A stretch of 41,722 bases of DNA from Actinomycetes bacterium. GTDB taxonomy: Bacteria; Actinomycetota; Thermoleophilia; Gaiellales; Gaiellaceae. The translations under genes and the position numbers were made by a program. Positions 16,765 through 24,336 of this stretch are shown in pieces. Positions within the stretch are counted from its first letter, which is position 1, and every line of letters starts with the position of its first letter. The DNA lies in NCBI GenBank assembly GCA_025964535.1, contig JAOPYX010000003.1, positions 1-41,722 on the forward strand. The letters run 5' to 3'. The notes beneath the pieces were generated by a model. That model searched no databases, was not told the DNA's origin, and worked only from the letters and a program-made list of their open reading frames with translations.

Positions 16765-18527
16765 GCTGCGACCACCTCGTCGCCGAACAGCTCGGCGAAG
16801 GCGCCGCCTGCGCGGAGCAGGTCGTGTGGCGTGCCCGACTCGACGATTCGGCCGTCGACCAGCACGACGGCACGGTCGGCGAGCTCCACGGTCGAGAGCC
16901 GCTGCGTCGCCACGAGCACCGTGCGCCCCTGCAGCGCCGGCCGGAGGCGCTTCACGAGCCGCCGTTCCGTGAGCGTGTCGACGGCGGAGAGCGGATCGTC
17001 GAGCACGACGACCCGCGCCTTCGTGACGAGGGCGCGTGCGAGCGCGACGCGCTGACGCTGCCCGCCCGAGAGATTGATGCCGCGCTCTCCGATCAGCGTG
17101 TCGTAGCCGTCCGGCAATCCATCCGCGAACGCGTCGACGCCAGCGGCCTCGCAGGCGGCGAGGACCTCGTCCCAGTCGGCGTCCTCGCGGCCTGCCATGA
17201 GGTTCTCACGCAGAGGCACCGAGAAGAGCACGGGCCGTTGCGTGACGAGTGCGACCGACGCGCGCAGCTCGGCGATCGGCACGTCGCGCGTGTCGACACC
17301 GCCGACGAGCACGCGCCCGTCCGTCGGGTCGTAGAAGCGCGGGAGGAGGTTGAGCAGCGACGTCTTCCCGGATCCGGTCGGTCCGCAGATGGCGACGATC
17401 TCGCCCGGCTCGACGGCGAGGTCGAGATCGTGCAGCACGTCCACCTCGCCGCCGTACGCGAATTGCACGGCCTCGAAGCGCACTCCGAGTGGGCCTGCGG
17501 GCAGCGGCCTCGGGTCGACCGGTTCCGGGAGCGGCTTGATCCCTTCGAGCCACGCGAAGCTGCGGCCGGCCGACGCGAGCGCCCGCTGGCCGAGATTCGT
17601 GATCCACCCGAGCGCCTCGAGAGGCCACACGAGCTGGAGCAGCAGCGTCTCGAAGAGCACGAACTCGCCGATCGTGAGCGAGCCCGAGATCACCTGGCGG
17701 CCGCCGAAGAAGACGACGGCGGCGATGGACAGCGACGGGAGGTAGTAGAGGCCGGGCAGATGCCTCGCTTCGACCCCAGCCTGCCGCAGCACGGTCTCGC
17801 GCACCGCCTGCGCCTTGTCGCCGAAGCGCGAGCGGACCTCGGCTTCGCGGCCGAAGGCCTGCACCATCTCGATGCCCACGACCGCCTCGTCGGCGGCCTC
17901 CGTCACGTCGCCCTTGCGCTCTTGCACCTGTCGCGAGAGCGGCGACACGCGTCGGGCGAACCGCAATGCGAGCACCGTGATCGGCGGCATCGCGACCGCC
18001 GTGTACAGGGCGAGGCGCGGGTTGACGATCACGAGCACGATGCCCGCGGCGACGATCATCATCAGGCTCTGGATCCCCTGAATGAGCCCCCAGCCGATGA
18101 AGTAGCGGATCGGGTAGAGGTCGTTCGTCGCGCGCGAGAGCACCTGGCCCGTGGCGTGCCGGTCGTAGAACGCGCGGGGATAGCGCAGGTAGGCCTGATA
18201 GAGGAGCTCGCGCATGCGCGCCTCGATCCGGATCCCGATGCGCGCGGTCGCGAAGCGCCGCGAGAAATTGACCGCAAACCGGAGCAGGGCGAGCGCGACG
18301 ATCGCAGCGATGTACGGCCAGAGCGGGTGTTTGTGCCCGACGATCGCGTCGTCGATCGCGCGCTGCGTGAGCAGCGGGATCGCGATCGAGATCAGCGTGT
18401 AGGTGAGTGCGAACAGGCAGCCGAGGACGCCGAGCCGCCATTCCGCGCGCCAGAGGCGGAGCAGCCTGCGGAATGTCGGCAGCAGGCCGAGGTCGGGCGG
18501 ATCGACGGGATTCGCGAATTCGGGCAT
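16761..18527 (-). CDS. Heterodimeric ABC exporter, subunit with degenerate ATP site
   Basis: 588-aa half-transporter, first gene of the exporter pair. The membrane domain (about 20-330) has the exporter coupling features (FYDRHATGQVLSRATNDL). The ATPase domain has Walker A GPTGSGKTS, but the catalytic Glu after Walker B is Asp511 (VVLDDPLSAVD) and the H-loop His is Gln542 (VATQRLST). Its signature LSGGQ (486-490) is perfect. In the dimer, this Walker A/B pairs with the partner's LSAGE to give a non-hydrolysing site, while this LSGGQ completes the partner's active site. The N-terminus has no signal peptide (MPEFANPVDPPDLGLLPTFR). Family members export drugs or lipids. Confidence 0.92.
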   Translation of the reverse strand: MPEFANPVDPPDLGLLPTFRRLLRLWRAEWRLGVLGCLFALTYTLISIAIPLLTQRAIDDAIVGHKHPLWPYIAAIVALALLRFAVNFSRRFATARIGIRIEARMRELLYQAYLRYPRAFYDRHATGQVLSRATNDLYPIRYFIGWGLIQGIQSLMMIVAAGIVLVIVNPRLALYTAVAMPPITVLALRFARRVSPLSRQVQERKGDVTEAADEAVVGIEMVQAFGREAEVRSRFGDKAQAVRETVLRQAGVEARHLPGLYYLPSLSIAAVVFFGGRQVISGSLTIGEFVLFETLLLQLVWPLEALGWITNLGQRALASAGRSFAWLEGIKPLPEPVDPRPLPAGPLGVRFEAVQFAYGGEVDVLHDLDLAVEPGEIVAICGPTGSGKTSLLNLLPRFYDPTDGRVLVGGVDTRDVPIAELRASVALVTQRPVLFSVPLRENLMAGREDADWDEVLAACEAAGVDAFADGLPDGYDTLIGERGINLSGGQRQRVALARALVTKARVVVLDDPLSAVDTLTERRLVKRLRPALQGRTVLVATQRLSTVELADRAVVLVDGRIVESGTPHDLLRAGGAFAELFGDEVVAA

Positions 18528-18627
18528 GGCAAGGCGACGCCGCCCGTCATGCCTTCTCTCCCGGGGCCGTTGACAAGCGGCGCCTTCGACGATAGCAAGC
18601 GTGTCAGCGCGGCAAAAAGGAACGCAA

Positions 18628-19614
18628 CTAGCCGCGCGAGCGCGTACGCGCGAGCGCTGCGAGACCCTCGCTGAAGCTCGGTGGAGCCAACGGTTGCGCG
18701 AACGACTCGCGCGCCTCGGCTACCTCGCGGCGGCGCAGCCCGCGCTCCCGCTCGAGCAGCGCGTTCCGCTCGGCGTCGAGCCCCTGGCGTACCAGTGCGA
18801 GGTCGCGCTCCTTGGCATCGAGTGCCGACTCGCGTTGCGTGAGCGTCCGCTCGCGCTCCTCGACGGCGACGAGCTTCGTCGCGGCGTCGCGTTCGGCCGA
18901 GCCGGTCTGCCGCGCGCCGTGCTCGGCGGCGGTGTCGAGAGCGGCCGCCTGGGCTTCGACCTCCGCAACGCGCGCCTCGAGCTTCTGTCGCTCCGCCTCG
19001 ATCTCCATGCGTGCAGCGGCCAGCGCCTTCTCGCGCTCGTGCACGGCGCGGTCGCGCTCCTCGAGCCGTTCGCGCTCGGCCGTGGTGAGCTCGCGTTCGG
19101 CGTCGGTCGCCGCGAGCTTCGCCTCGGCCGCCTTCAGCTGCGCGGCGAGCTCGCGCTCGCGCTCCGCGAACCGTGCAGCCTCCGTCTCGAGCTCGGCGGC
19201 TTTCGCCTCGACGGCGCGCTCGCGCTCGTCGAGTGCTTGCGCGCGTTCGTGCGTGGCACGCTCGCGTGCCGCAAGCGCGTCGCCGTCGCCGGCCTCGCCA
19301 TGGTCGCGATGCTTCGAGCGCAGGTCGTCGAGCCGCCCCCGGATGCTCGGCCGCCCGCTCTCGAGACGCCGCTTCAGCTCGTCGAGCTCGCGCTCGCGCG
19401 CCGCAACAGCCTCGGCGCGCTCCCGCAGCGACTGCTTCAGTCGCTCCACCTCGATGTCCGCGCCCGTCTCCGCGGCCTGCCGCCGTTCCGCGAGCTCGCG
19501 GGCAAGCCGCAGCAGCTCGACACGGTCGAGATCGGTGCCCGTGTCGTCGCCTGCGTCGGGTCGCCCCGGCGTCTGCGGCGTCCATGTGTCGAAGCCCTCT
19601 TCCCAGCTGTCCAT
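18628..19614 (-). CDS. Long coiled-coil protein, function unknown
   Basis: 328-aa protein dominated by Glu, Arg and Ala. After a polar N-terminus (MDSWEEGFDTWTPQTPGRPD), residues about 35-300 form an almost uninterrupted heptad-like coiled coil with recurring ARERE/ERERE patterns (RERAEAVAARERELDELKRR, AERERELAAQLKAAEAKL, EERERTLTQRESALDAKERD). A short non-helical C-terminus follows (AQPLAPPSFSEGLAALARTR). There is no signal peptide, membrane helix or enzymatic motif, so a cytoplasmic scaffold, filament or DivIVA/SMC-like role is possible but unproven. GGAG upstream supports ATG 19614. It sits between the ABC exporter and the histidine kinase on the same strand; 100 nt separate it from the exporter. 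Confidence 0.8.
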   Translation of the reverse strand: MDSWEEGFDTWTPQTPGRPDAGDDTGTDLDRVELLRLARELAERRQAAETGADIEVERLKQSLRERAEAVAARERELDELKRRLESGRPSIRGRLDDLRSKHRDHGEAGDGDALAARERATHERAQALDERERAVEAKAAELETEAARFAERERELAAQLKAAEAKLAATDAERELTTAERERLEERDRAVHEREKALAAARMEIEAERQKLEARVAEVEAQAAALDTAAEHGARQTGSAERDAATKLVAVEERERTLTQRESALDAKERDLALVRQGLDAERNALLERERGLRRREVAEARESFAQPLAPPSFSEGLAALARTRSRG

Positions 19615-19647
19615 CGGTCTCCACAGTCTGCATGACCCGCTCGGGGG

Positions 19648-19851
19648 ATGGAGGAGAGGGACGCCGGCTCCGATCCTCGCAACGTGAACCGCAAGGTCCT
19701 CTGGATGTGCATGGCCGTCGGCTCGACGGTTGGCGGCTACCTCCCGACCCTCGTCGGCCAGGGCTCGTTCTCGCTCGCGTCGTTCGTCGGCTCTGGGCTC
19801 GGCGCCGTCGCGGGCGTGTTCGCCGCCGCGCGGATCGACGCCGACTTCTAG
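19648..19851 (+). CDS. Small glycine-rich two-helix membrane protein
   Basis: 67-aa protein with two membrane segments (VLWMCMAVGSTVGGYLPTLV and SLASFVGSGLGAVAGVFAAA) separated by a short turn and ending RIDADF. The abundance of GxxxG-like glycines suggests helix packing. The start is uncertain: ATG 19648 gives 67 aa, and an in-frame GTG at 19684 (NRKVLW...) would give 55 aa and drop a polar leader. The stop shares CTAG with the histidine kinase stop. Small proteins of this layout occur in actinobacteria without known function. Confidence 0.6.
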   Translation: MEERDAGSDPRNVNRKVLWMCMAVGSTVGGYLPTLVGQGSFSLASFVGSGLGAVAGVFAAARIDADF

Positions 19852-21599
19852 TCGCGCCGCGGCTGCGATGGGAGCACGAGCATGAAGCGCGCGCCGTGCG
19901 GCAGTGCGTCTTCGTAGAGCAGGTCTCCGCCGTGGGCACGCGCATACGAGCGCGCGATGGCGAGCCCGAGACCCGTCCCGGGCGCGGCCGCCGGCGAGCC
20001 CTGGCCGCGCGAGAAGCGTTCGAAGAGGTCCGGCACGAACTCCACCGCGACGCCGAGGCCGCGATCCTCGACCGACAGGCGGAAGTGACGGTCGCTCTGC
20101 TCCGCGCGCACGATGACGGGCGGCGTCCCGTAGCGGAATGCGTTCGTGACGAGGTTCGACACGATGCGCTCGAGCGCGTTGCGGTCGGCCACCGCGATCG
20201 TGTCGTCGTCGATCACGATGTCGACCGCAGCGGGATCGGCTGCGACTGCCACGACGATCTCTTCGATCTGGTCGCGTATGCGGATCGGCTCCGGGGCGAT
20301 GTCGATCGCCTCGGCGTCGAGGCGAGAGAGGTCGAGTAGTTGCTCGATGAGAGCCGCCATGCGGTTCGTCTGCTGGAGCAACGCGTCCCGCACCTGCGTG
20401 CGCTGCTCCTCGTCGAGGCGATCCGAGAGATGGTGCAGCGTCGTGACGAAGCCGTGAATCGTCGTCATCGGCGTACGCAGCTCGTGTGCTGCGAGCGCGA
20501 CGAAGTTCGACTTCACCTCGTTCGCGCGTTCGAGAGCGATGCGCGCTTGGTGCTCGGCCTGGAAGAGGTTGACGTGGTCGAGCGCGAGCCCCGTGAGCGC
20601 TCCGAGCGTGCGCAGGAGCGCGAGCTCTTCGTCGCCGAAGAACGGCGCATACGGCGACGTCCATACGAAGAGGCTGCCGCCGGGGACATCGAGGTCGACG
20701 ATCTCGGCATCGGGCCACAGTCGCGGCACCTCTCGCCCGAGCTCGAGGCTCGCCCATTCGTCCCCCGGCACGTTCCAGGCAGCGACCAGCTTGCCCTCGG
20801 CGTTTCGGATCGCGATCGCGCGGGCGCCGACGATCGCGGCCGCAGGCTCGAGGACGCGCGACGCGACCTCCTCCTGTGACTGGGCGAAGGAAAAGAGGCT
20901 CGTGATGGCCGCCTGCAATCGAGCCGTCTCGGGACCGCGCCACCACAGGCGAATGAGCGGAGGCGGCGCGAAGCCCAGCAGGAACGCGGCAGCGCTCAGG
21001 GAGCCGAGCACGCCGGAGGCCAGTGAGACCGCCGAGTCACGATCGGATGTGAAGATCGCGAACAGGAGGGCGACGACCAGTCCGGCCGAGGCCAATGCGA
21101 GGAGGTGCATACGGCGGCGTGCGACGGTGGGCTGCGCGGTCCCTGCACGCCACAGCCGGCGCGCGGACACGATCGAGAGCACCGCCCAGTGGATCATGAA
21201 GGCGGCGATGTAGACGATCAGGAACGTGGGTCGCGGCTCGCCGGGCTCGGGCAGCCTCGGTAGCGCGAACGTCCAGAGGACGAGGATGGCGGTCAGCGAG
21301 AAGAGCGCGTTCGCGAGTCGCTTGCCGGCCGGCCTGAAGGCGGTGGTGAAGCGGAAGAGCAGGTAGGGGAAGAGCACGAGCAGTGCAATCGCGATCCGTC
21401 CGAACGCCCGTTCCGGAAGGTTCCCCGGGTGGTTCGGGATGAGGCCGAGGAGGACGATCAGCCCGAGTGAGCTGAAGGTCGCCGCGGCCCACATCGAGGC
21501 CGCATTGCGCCGGTGCCGCCAGTACGCGAGCGCGATGAATCCCAGCGCCGCATAGGCGATGAGATTGACGGTGCGAAAGACCAGTACCGCGCCGTGCAT
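19848..21599 (-). CDS. Membrane sensor histidine kinase with GAF domain
   Basis: 583-aa kinase of a two-component system. Residues 1-215 contain about seven hydrophobic helices (NLIAYAALGFIALAYW, FSSLGLIVLLGLIP, then others), a 7TM-like sensor region. A GAF-like domain covers about 225-350. The dimerisation/phosphoacceptor domain has His372 in AAHELRTPMTTI. The HATPase domain has an N-box (ERIVSNLVTNAFRYG), G1 (VEDRGLGV) and G2 (PGTGLGLAI). It should autophosphorylate His372 and pass phosphate to a response regulator, but no regulator gene is in the window, so it is an orphan here. GGGGGA about 7 nt upstream supports the ATG at 21599. It is divergent from cheW. Confidence 0.93.
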   Translation of the reverse strand: MHGAVLVFRTVNLIAYAALGFIALAYWRHRRNAASMWAAATFSSLGLIVLLGLIPNHPGNLPERAFGRIAIALLVLFPYLLFRFTTAFRPAGKRLANALFSLTAILVLWTFALPRLPEPGEPRPTFLIVYIAAFMIHWAVLSIVSARRLWRAGTAQPTVARRRMHLLALASAGLVVALLFAIFTSDRDSAVSLASGVLGSLSAAAFLLGFAPPPLIRLWWRGPETARLQAAITSLFSFAQSQEEVASRVLEPAAAIVGARAIAIRNAEGKLVAAWNVPGDEWASLELGREVPRLWPDAEIVDLDVPGGSLFVWTSPYAPFFGDEELALLRTLGALTGLALDHVNLFQAEHQARIALERANEVKSNFVALAAHELRTPMTTIHGFVTTLHHLSDRLDEEQRTQVRDALLQQTNRMAALIEQLLDLSRLDAEAIDIAPEPIRIRDQIEEIVVAVAADPAAVDIVIDDDTIAVADRNALERIVSNLVTNAFRYGTPPVIVRAEQSDRHFRLSVEDRGLGVAVEFVPDLFERFSRGQGSPAAAPGTGLGLAIARSYARAHGGDLLYEDALPHGARFMLVLPSQPRRD

Positions 21600-21736
21600 G
21601 CCGCATTCCCCCGAACTCTGTTGCCGGACTCGCTTCCTGCCGGGCGCCCCCTACGAGGCCCGGCCGCTCAACGTTCTGAGGCAGGCGCCGATTACCTGCG
21701 CTGGAACCGTGTGACGACGACCCGAGGAGCACCGCC

Positions 21737-21775
21737 ATGAGGACCACCAATCGGCAACGGACGACCAGAGCATGA
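21737..21775 (+). CDS. 12-codon leader ORF coupled to cheW
   Basis: ATG at 21737 preceded by a good Shine-Dalgarno (GAGGAG, 6-7 nt away) encodes MRTTNRQRTTRA and stops at a TGA that overlaps the cheW ATG (ATGA). The CheW start itself has only a weak AGAG upstream. The mini-ORF therefore probably delivers ribosomes to cheW by translational coupling; a regulatory attenuator peptide is an alternative. Confidence 0.5.
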   Translation: MRTTNRQRTTRA

Positions 21776-22197
21776 GCGGCCAGCTCGTCATCTTCGCGCT
21801 GGAGTCGGAGCAGTACGCGCTCCCGATCACCGAGGTCCAGGAGATCATTCGCTACACCGAGCCTCGTGCCGTCTCGTCGGATGCCCCGTGGGTGCGTGGC
21901 GTGATCAGCCTGCGCGGCAAGATCGTGCCCGTGTGCGACCTTGCGGATCGCCTCGGTCTCAGCGGAGAGCGCGCGGACACGGCCAAGATCGTCATCGTCG
22001 AGACCGCCTCCGGCACCGCCGGCGTGATCGTCGACGAGGTGCTCGAGGTCCTGACCGTCGACGACGCGCAGATCGAGAAGCTGCCGACGGCCGGCGCTGC
22101 GTTCATCGAGGCGATCGCCAAGATCGACGACCGCCTGGTCGTGCTGCTCAATTCCGACGGAATCTTCGCCGGTCTCGAGCTCGACCTCGCGGCCTGA
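21772..22197 (+). CDS. cheW: CheW-like chemotaxis coupling protein
   Basis: 141-aa single CheW domain, the adaptor that links chemoreceptors to the CheA kinase. The fold is recognisable from QLVIFALESEQYALPITEVQ, the conserved WVRGVISLRGKIVPVCDL strand pair, and AGVIVDEVLEVLTV. Length is normal and the protein is soluble. No CheA, receptor or flagellar gene is in the window, so it may serve a remote chemosensory array or a non-motility signalling complex with one of the nearby sensor proteins. It is divergent from the histidine kinase gene and convergent with the luciferase-like operon. Translation probably depends on the overlapping 12-codon leader ORF. Confidence 0.93.
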   Translation: MSGQLVIFALESEQYALPITEVQEIIRYTEPRAVSSDAPWVRGVISLRGKIVPVCDLADRLGLSGERADTAKIVIVETASGTAGVIVDEVLEVLTVDDAQIEKLPTAGAAFIEAIAKIDDRLVVLLNSDGIFAGLELDLAA

Positions 22198-22212
22198 GCA
22201 GCGCGGTCGAGC

Positions 22213-22225
22213 CCGAGACGCTCGG
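22213..22225. terminator. Small hairpin between cheW and the convergent operon
   Basis: CCGAG-ACG-CTCGG 5-bp hairpin ending next to the stop codon of the luciferase-like gene, in a 28-nt convergent junction. Short and without a T-run; weak evidence. Confidence 0.25.
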
Positions 22226-23227
22226 TTACGCGCGCAGCTGCGGTACGACTCGACTGCCGAGGAGCCGCACGCCGTCGTGCTCGTCGAGGCCGTGTGGCCC
22301 GCCGAACTCGACGCGCGTTCCGCCTGCGTCGAAGATCGCGGCTGCCTGCGCGGCGATCTCGTCCGCCGTCCCGGAGAAGGCGAAGCGGTCGAGCAGCTCG
22401 TCGCCGATCTGACGGCCGGCAGCCTTCGCGTCGCCTTCGACGAGCAGGGTGTGGATCCGCTCGATCAACTCCGGCTCGAGCTCGAGTGTCGGATCCAGCG
22501 GGGCGACGACGTCGATGTACATCGCCACCCGAGCTCGGGCGTGGGCCCGCGCCTCGTGGCTGTCGTCGCCGACGACGGTGACCGCTCCGGCGACGAGGCT
22601 CACGGAGCCGCGCTCGCGGCCTGCGGCGTCTTCCGCACGGTCGAGTCGTTCGCGCACGAGGCGGACGAGGTCCGGGTTGGCGGTGCCGCCGAGCTTCAGC
22701 TCGTGCGCCTCCGCTCCGGCGAGCTCGGTCAGCCGCGGCGACCAGGTGCCGATCAACAGCGGGACGGCCGGGCGCTCGACGGGATAGGCGAGCCGGGTCC
22801 CGGAGGCGAGTCGGAAGACCTCGCCTTCGAAGCCGTCGGTGTCGCCTGCGAGCAGCTTCGAGATCACGATCCAGGCCTCGCGGACGGTCGCGGCCGGCCG
22901 GCGCTGCTCGACACCGAGATCACCCAGCCACGCGCCGGCCGCGAGACCGAGGAACGCGCGGCCGTGTGACGCCGTGTCGAGCGCCGCGATCTGGCCCGCG
23001 ATCTCGACGGGGTGGACCGTGTAGGGATTGAGACAGGCTGGCCCGACCCGCACGCGGCTCGTGGCCGCGGCGATCTCGAGCAGGGCCGGCAGCGCGGGTT
23101 GGTACCAGAGGTCGTTGAACGTCGTGACGACGTCGAAACCGGACTCCTCCGCCGTGCGGGCGAGTGCGGCGTACGCCCCCGGCCGCTTGTCCGTCTGCAG
23201 GCCGAGCCCGAGCTCGCGCGGGCTCAC
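22226..23227 (-). CDS. Luciferase-like (LLM) flavin/F420-dependent oxidoreductase
   Basis: 333-aa TIM-barrel enzyme of the bacterial luciferase-like family. Visible family features are the N-terminal LGLGLQTD and YAALARTAEESGFDVVTTFND strands, the TSRVRVGPACLNPYTVHPVE segment, FLGLAAGAWLGDLGV and the C-terminal FSGTADEIAAQAAAIFDAGG. Such enzymes use FMN or coenzyme F420 to oxidise or reduce small organic substrates; the layout is nearer the F420-dependent N5,N10-methylene-tetrahydromethanopterin reductase-like group, but the cofactor is not provable here. The GTG start at 23227 overlaps the preceding stop (GTGA), making it the last of five tightly coupled genes. The substrate is probably linked to the catabolic locus. 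Confidence 0.85.
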   Translation of the reverse strand: MSPRELGLGLQTDKRPGAYAALARTAEESGFDVVTTFNDLWYQPALPALLEIAAATSRVRVGPACLNPYTVHPVEIAGQIAALDTASHGRAFLGLAAGAWLGDLGVEQRRPAATVREAWIVISKLLAGDTDGFEGEVFRLASGTRLAYPVERPAVPLLIGTWSPRLTELAGAEAHELKLGGTANPDLVRLVRERLDRAEDAAGRERGSVSLVAGAVTVVGDDSHEARAHARARVAMYIDVVAPLDPTLELEPELIERIHTLLVEGDAKAAGRQIGDELLDRFAFSGTADEIAAQAAAIFDAGGTRVEFGGPHGLDEHDGVRLLGSRVVPQLRA

Positions 23228-23544
23228 GTCAGCTCGGACGTGGGGATCGCGCGGCGTCCGATCCGTTCGATGCGCATGACCACGCGCTCCTCGGGATCGG
23301 GGCAGCACACGAGCGAGTCCTGCTCGAGCCAGTCGCCGGCAGGCAGGCGCCGTTGCTTCGCGGGGAGGAGCGGCAGGACCGCCTGCAGCGCATACAGGCA
23401 GAAGTGCTTGCCTTCCGGGATGCGCAGCCGACTCGACTCCGTCAGCTCGAAGTAGTCGCCGACGGCGAGGCCGCAGACAGAGCGACCCTCGATTCGCTCG
23501 ACGGTGACGCGCAGGTCGTAGAGCTCGGTCGTGTCGCCGCTCAC
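23224..23544 (-). CDS. TIGR04076-like small protein
   Basis: 106-aa protein resembling the TIGR04076 family, whose role is unknown. Family-like features are GDYFELTESSRLRIPEGKHF followed by a Cys and an aromatic (FCLYAL), and VCCPDPEERVVMRIERI near the C-terminus. Conserved cysteines (in SVCGLAVGD, HFCLY and LVCCPD) could bind metal or be redox active. The GTG start at 23544 overlaps the cupin stop (GTGA), and its own stop overlaps the GTG of the luciferase-like gene, so it is locked into the operon between a cupin and an oxidoreductase. The family call comes from remembered patterns and needs a profile search. Confidence 0.65.
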   Translation of the reverse strand: MSGDTTELYDLRVTVERIEGRSVCGLAVGDYFELTESSRLRIPEGKHFCLYALQAVLPLLPAKQRRLPAGDWLEQDSLVCCPDPEERVVMRIERIGRRAIPTSELT

Positions 23545-23918
23545 AGGCTCTCGCCGGCCGCGTGGTTTCGCCGGACCACCTCGAAGGTCTTCTCGAGCTC
23601 GGCCGTCGGCGTGAACTCGAGCGCGTCGCTGTCCTCCTCGAAGATCACCTTGTGCCCGGGGGCCACGTAGTACGCCTGTCCGGCGACGATCGTCTCCTGC
23701 CGGTCGCCGTAGTCGATCACGATCCGGCCCGTGAACAGGTACCCCCAGTGCGGGGCCTGACAGCGATCGTCGGGGAGCCCTTTCACGAGCGAGGAGGCGT
23801 CCTGGCCCGCCTTCGCGGACTCGAACGCGACCGTTATCCCACCCCAGTCGGCGATGCGGGTCGAATAACCGGGAACGATCTCCTGCAGCGGCAGCTCGTC
23901 GCGGCTTGCGCTCGGCAT
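23541..23918 (-). CDS. Cupin-fold protein
   Basis: 125-aa single-domain cupin. The core is visible in HWGYLFTGRIVIDYGDRQET, with the first cupin motif His, and IVAGQAYYVAPGHKVIFEED, containing the second-motif Gly-Pro-type turn and His. Only some of the classical metal ligands are present, so it may be a binding or sensing protein, or a metal-dependent enzyme, rather than a typical dioxygenase. It starts 8 nt after the RidA stop; its stop overlaps the start of the TIGR04076-like gene. No direct function can be given; it presumably handles a ligand of the same pathway as the XRE-cupin regulator. Confidence 0.8.
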   Translation of the reverse strand: MPSASRDELPLQEIVPGYSTRIADWGGITVAFESAKAGQDASSLVKGLPDDRCQAPHWGYLFTGRIVIDYGDRQETIVAGQAYYVAPGHKVIFEEDSDALEFTPTAELEKTFEVVRRNHAAGESL

Positions 23919-23926
23919 GGCTCTCT

Positions 23927-24334
23927 CTACTTTCTCTCGTTGGGGTCGGCGACGACGGCGTCGAGCTCGACCTCGACGAGCACGCCGTCCGGGATGAAGC
24001 CTTCGACGTAGTGCGTCGTGTTCGCGGGGTCGATGCCCGCGAACGTCTCGGCGTGTGCGCGAATCGCCTCACGCCAGTCGGCGTCGCGCGTCAGGAGCAG
24101 CCGGCTGCGGATCACGTCTGCGGGCTCGCCGCCGAGCTCCGAGACCGCTGCGAGCGCGCGCTGCAGCGATTCGGCGGTCTGCGCGTACGTATCGCCGGGC
24201 GCAAGAGCTCTGCCGTCGTCGCCGGTCGCCGCAGTCGCGCTCGTCGCGATGAACGCGCCCACGCGGACTGCGCGCGAGTACGCAGCCATCTGCTCGAAGG
24301 GACTGCCGCTGCGAGAGTGTGTGCGGACCGGCAT
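23927..24334 (-). CDS. RidA family enamine/imine deaminase
   Basis: 135-aa RidA (YjgF/UK114) protein. RidA enzymes hydrolyse reactive enamines and imines, such as 2-aminoacrylate or imino acids, to the keto form. Family features are SRAVRVGAFIATSATAATGD, YAQTAESLQRALAAVSELGG, and VRSRL-type DVIRSRLLLTRDADWREAI with the conserved Arg, ending GVLVEVELDAVV. The acidic Glu after LVEVE corresponds to the catalytic-region residue. The context is informative: an amine/amino-acid oxidase (which makes imines) is divergently transcribed from the same intergenic region. Start ATG 24334 is chosen; GTG 24340, overlapping the regulator's stop (GTGA), fits the operon's style and is equally possible. Confidence 0.9.
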   Translation of the reverse strand: MPVRTHSRSGSPFEQMAAYSRAVRVGAFIATSATAATGDDGRALAPGDTYAQTAESLQRALAAVSELGGEPADVIRSRLLLTRDADWREAIRAHAETFAGIDPANTTHYVEGFIPDGVLVEVELDAVVADPNERK

Positions 24335-24336
24335 CG

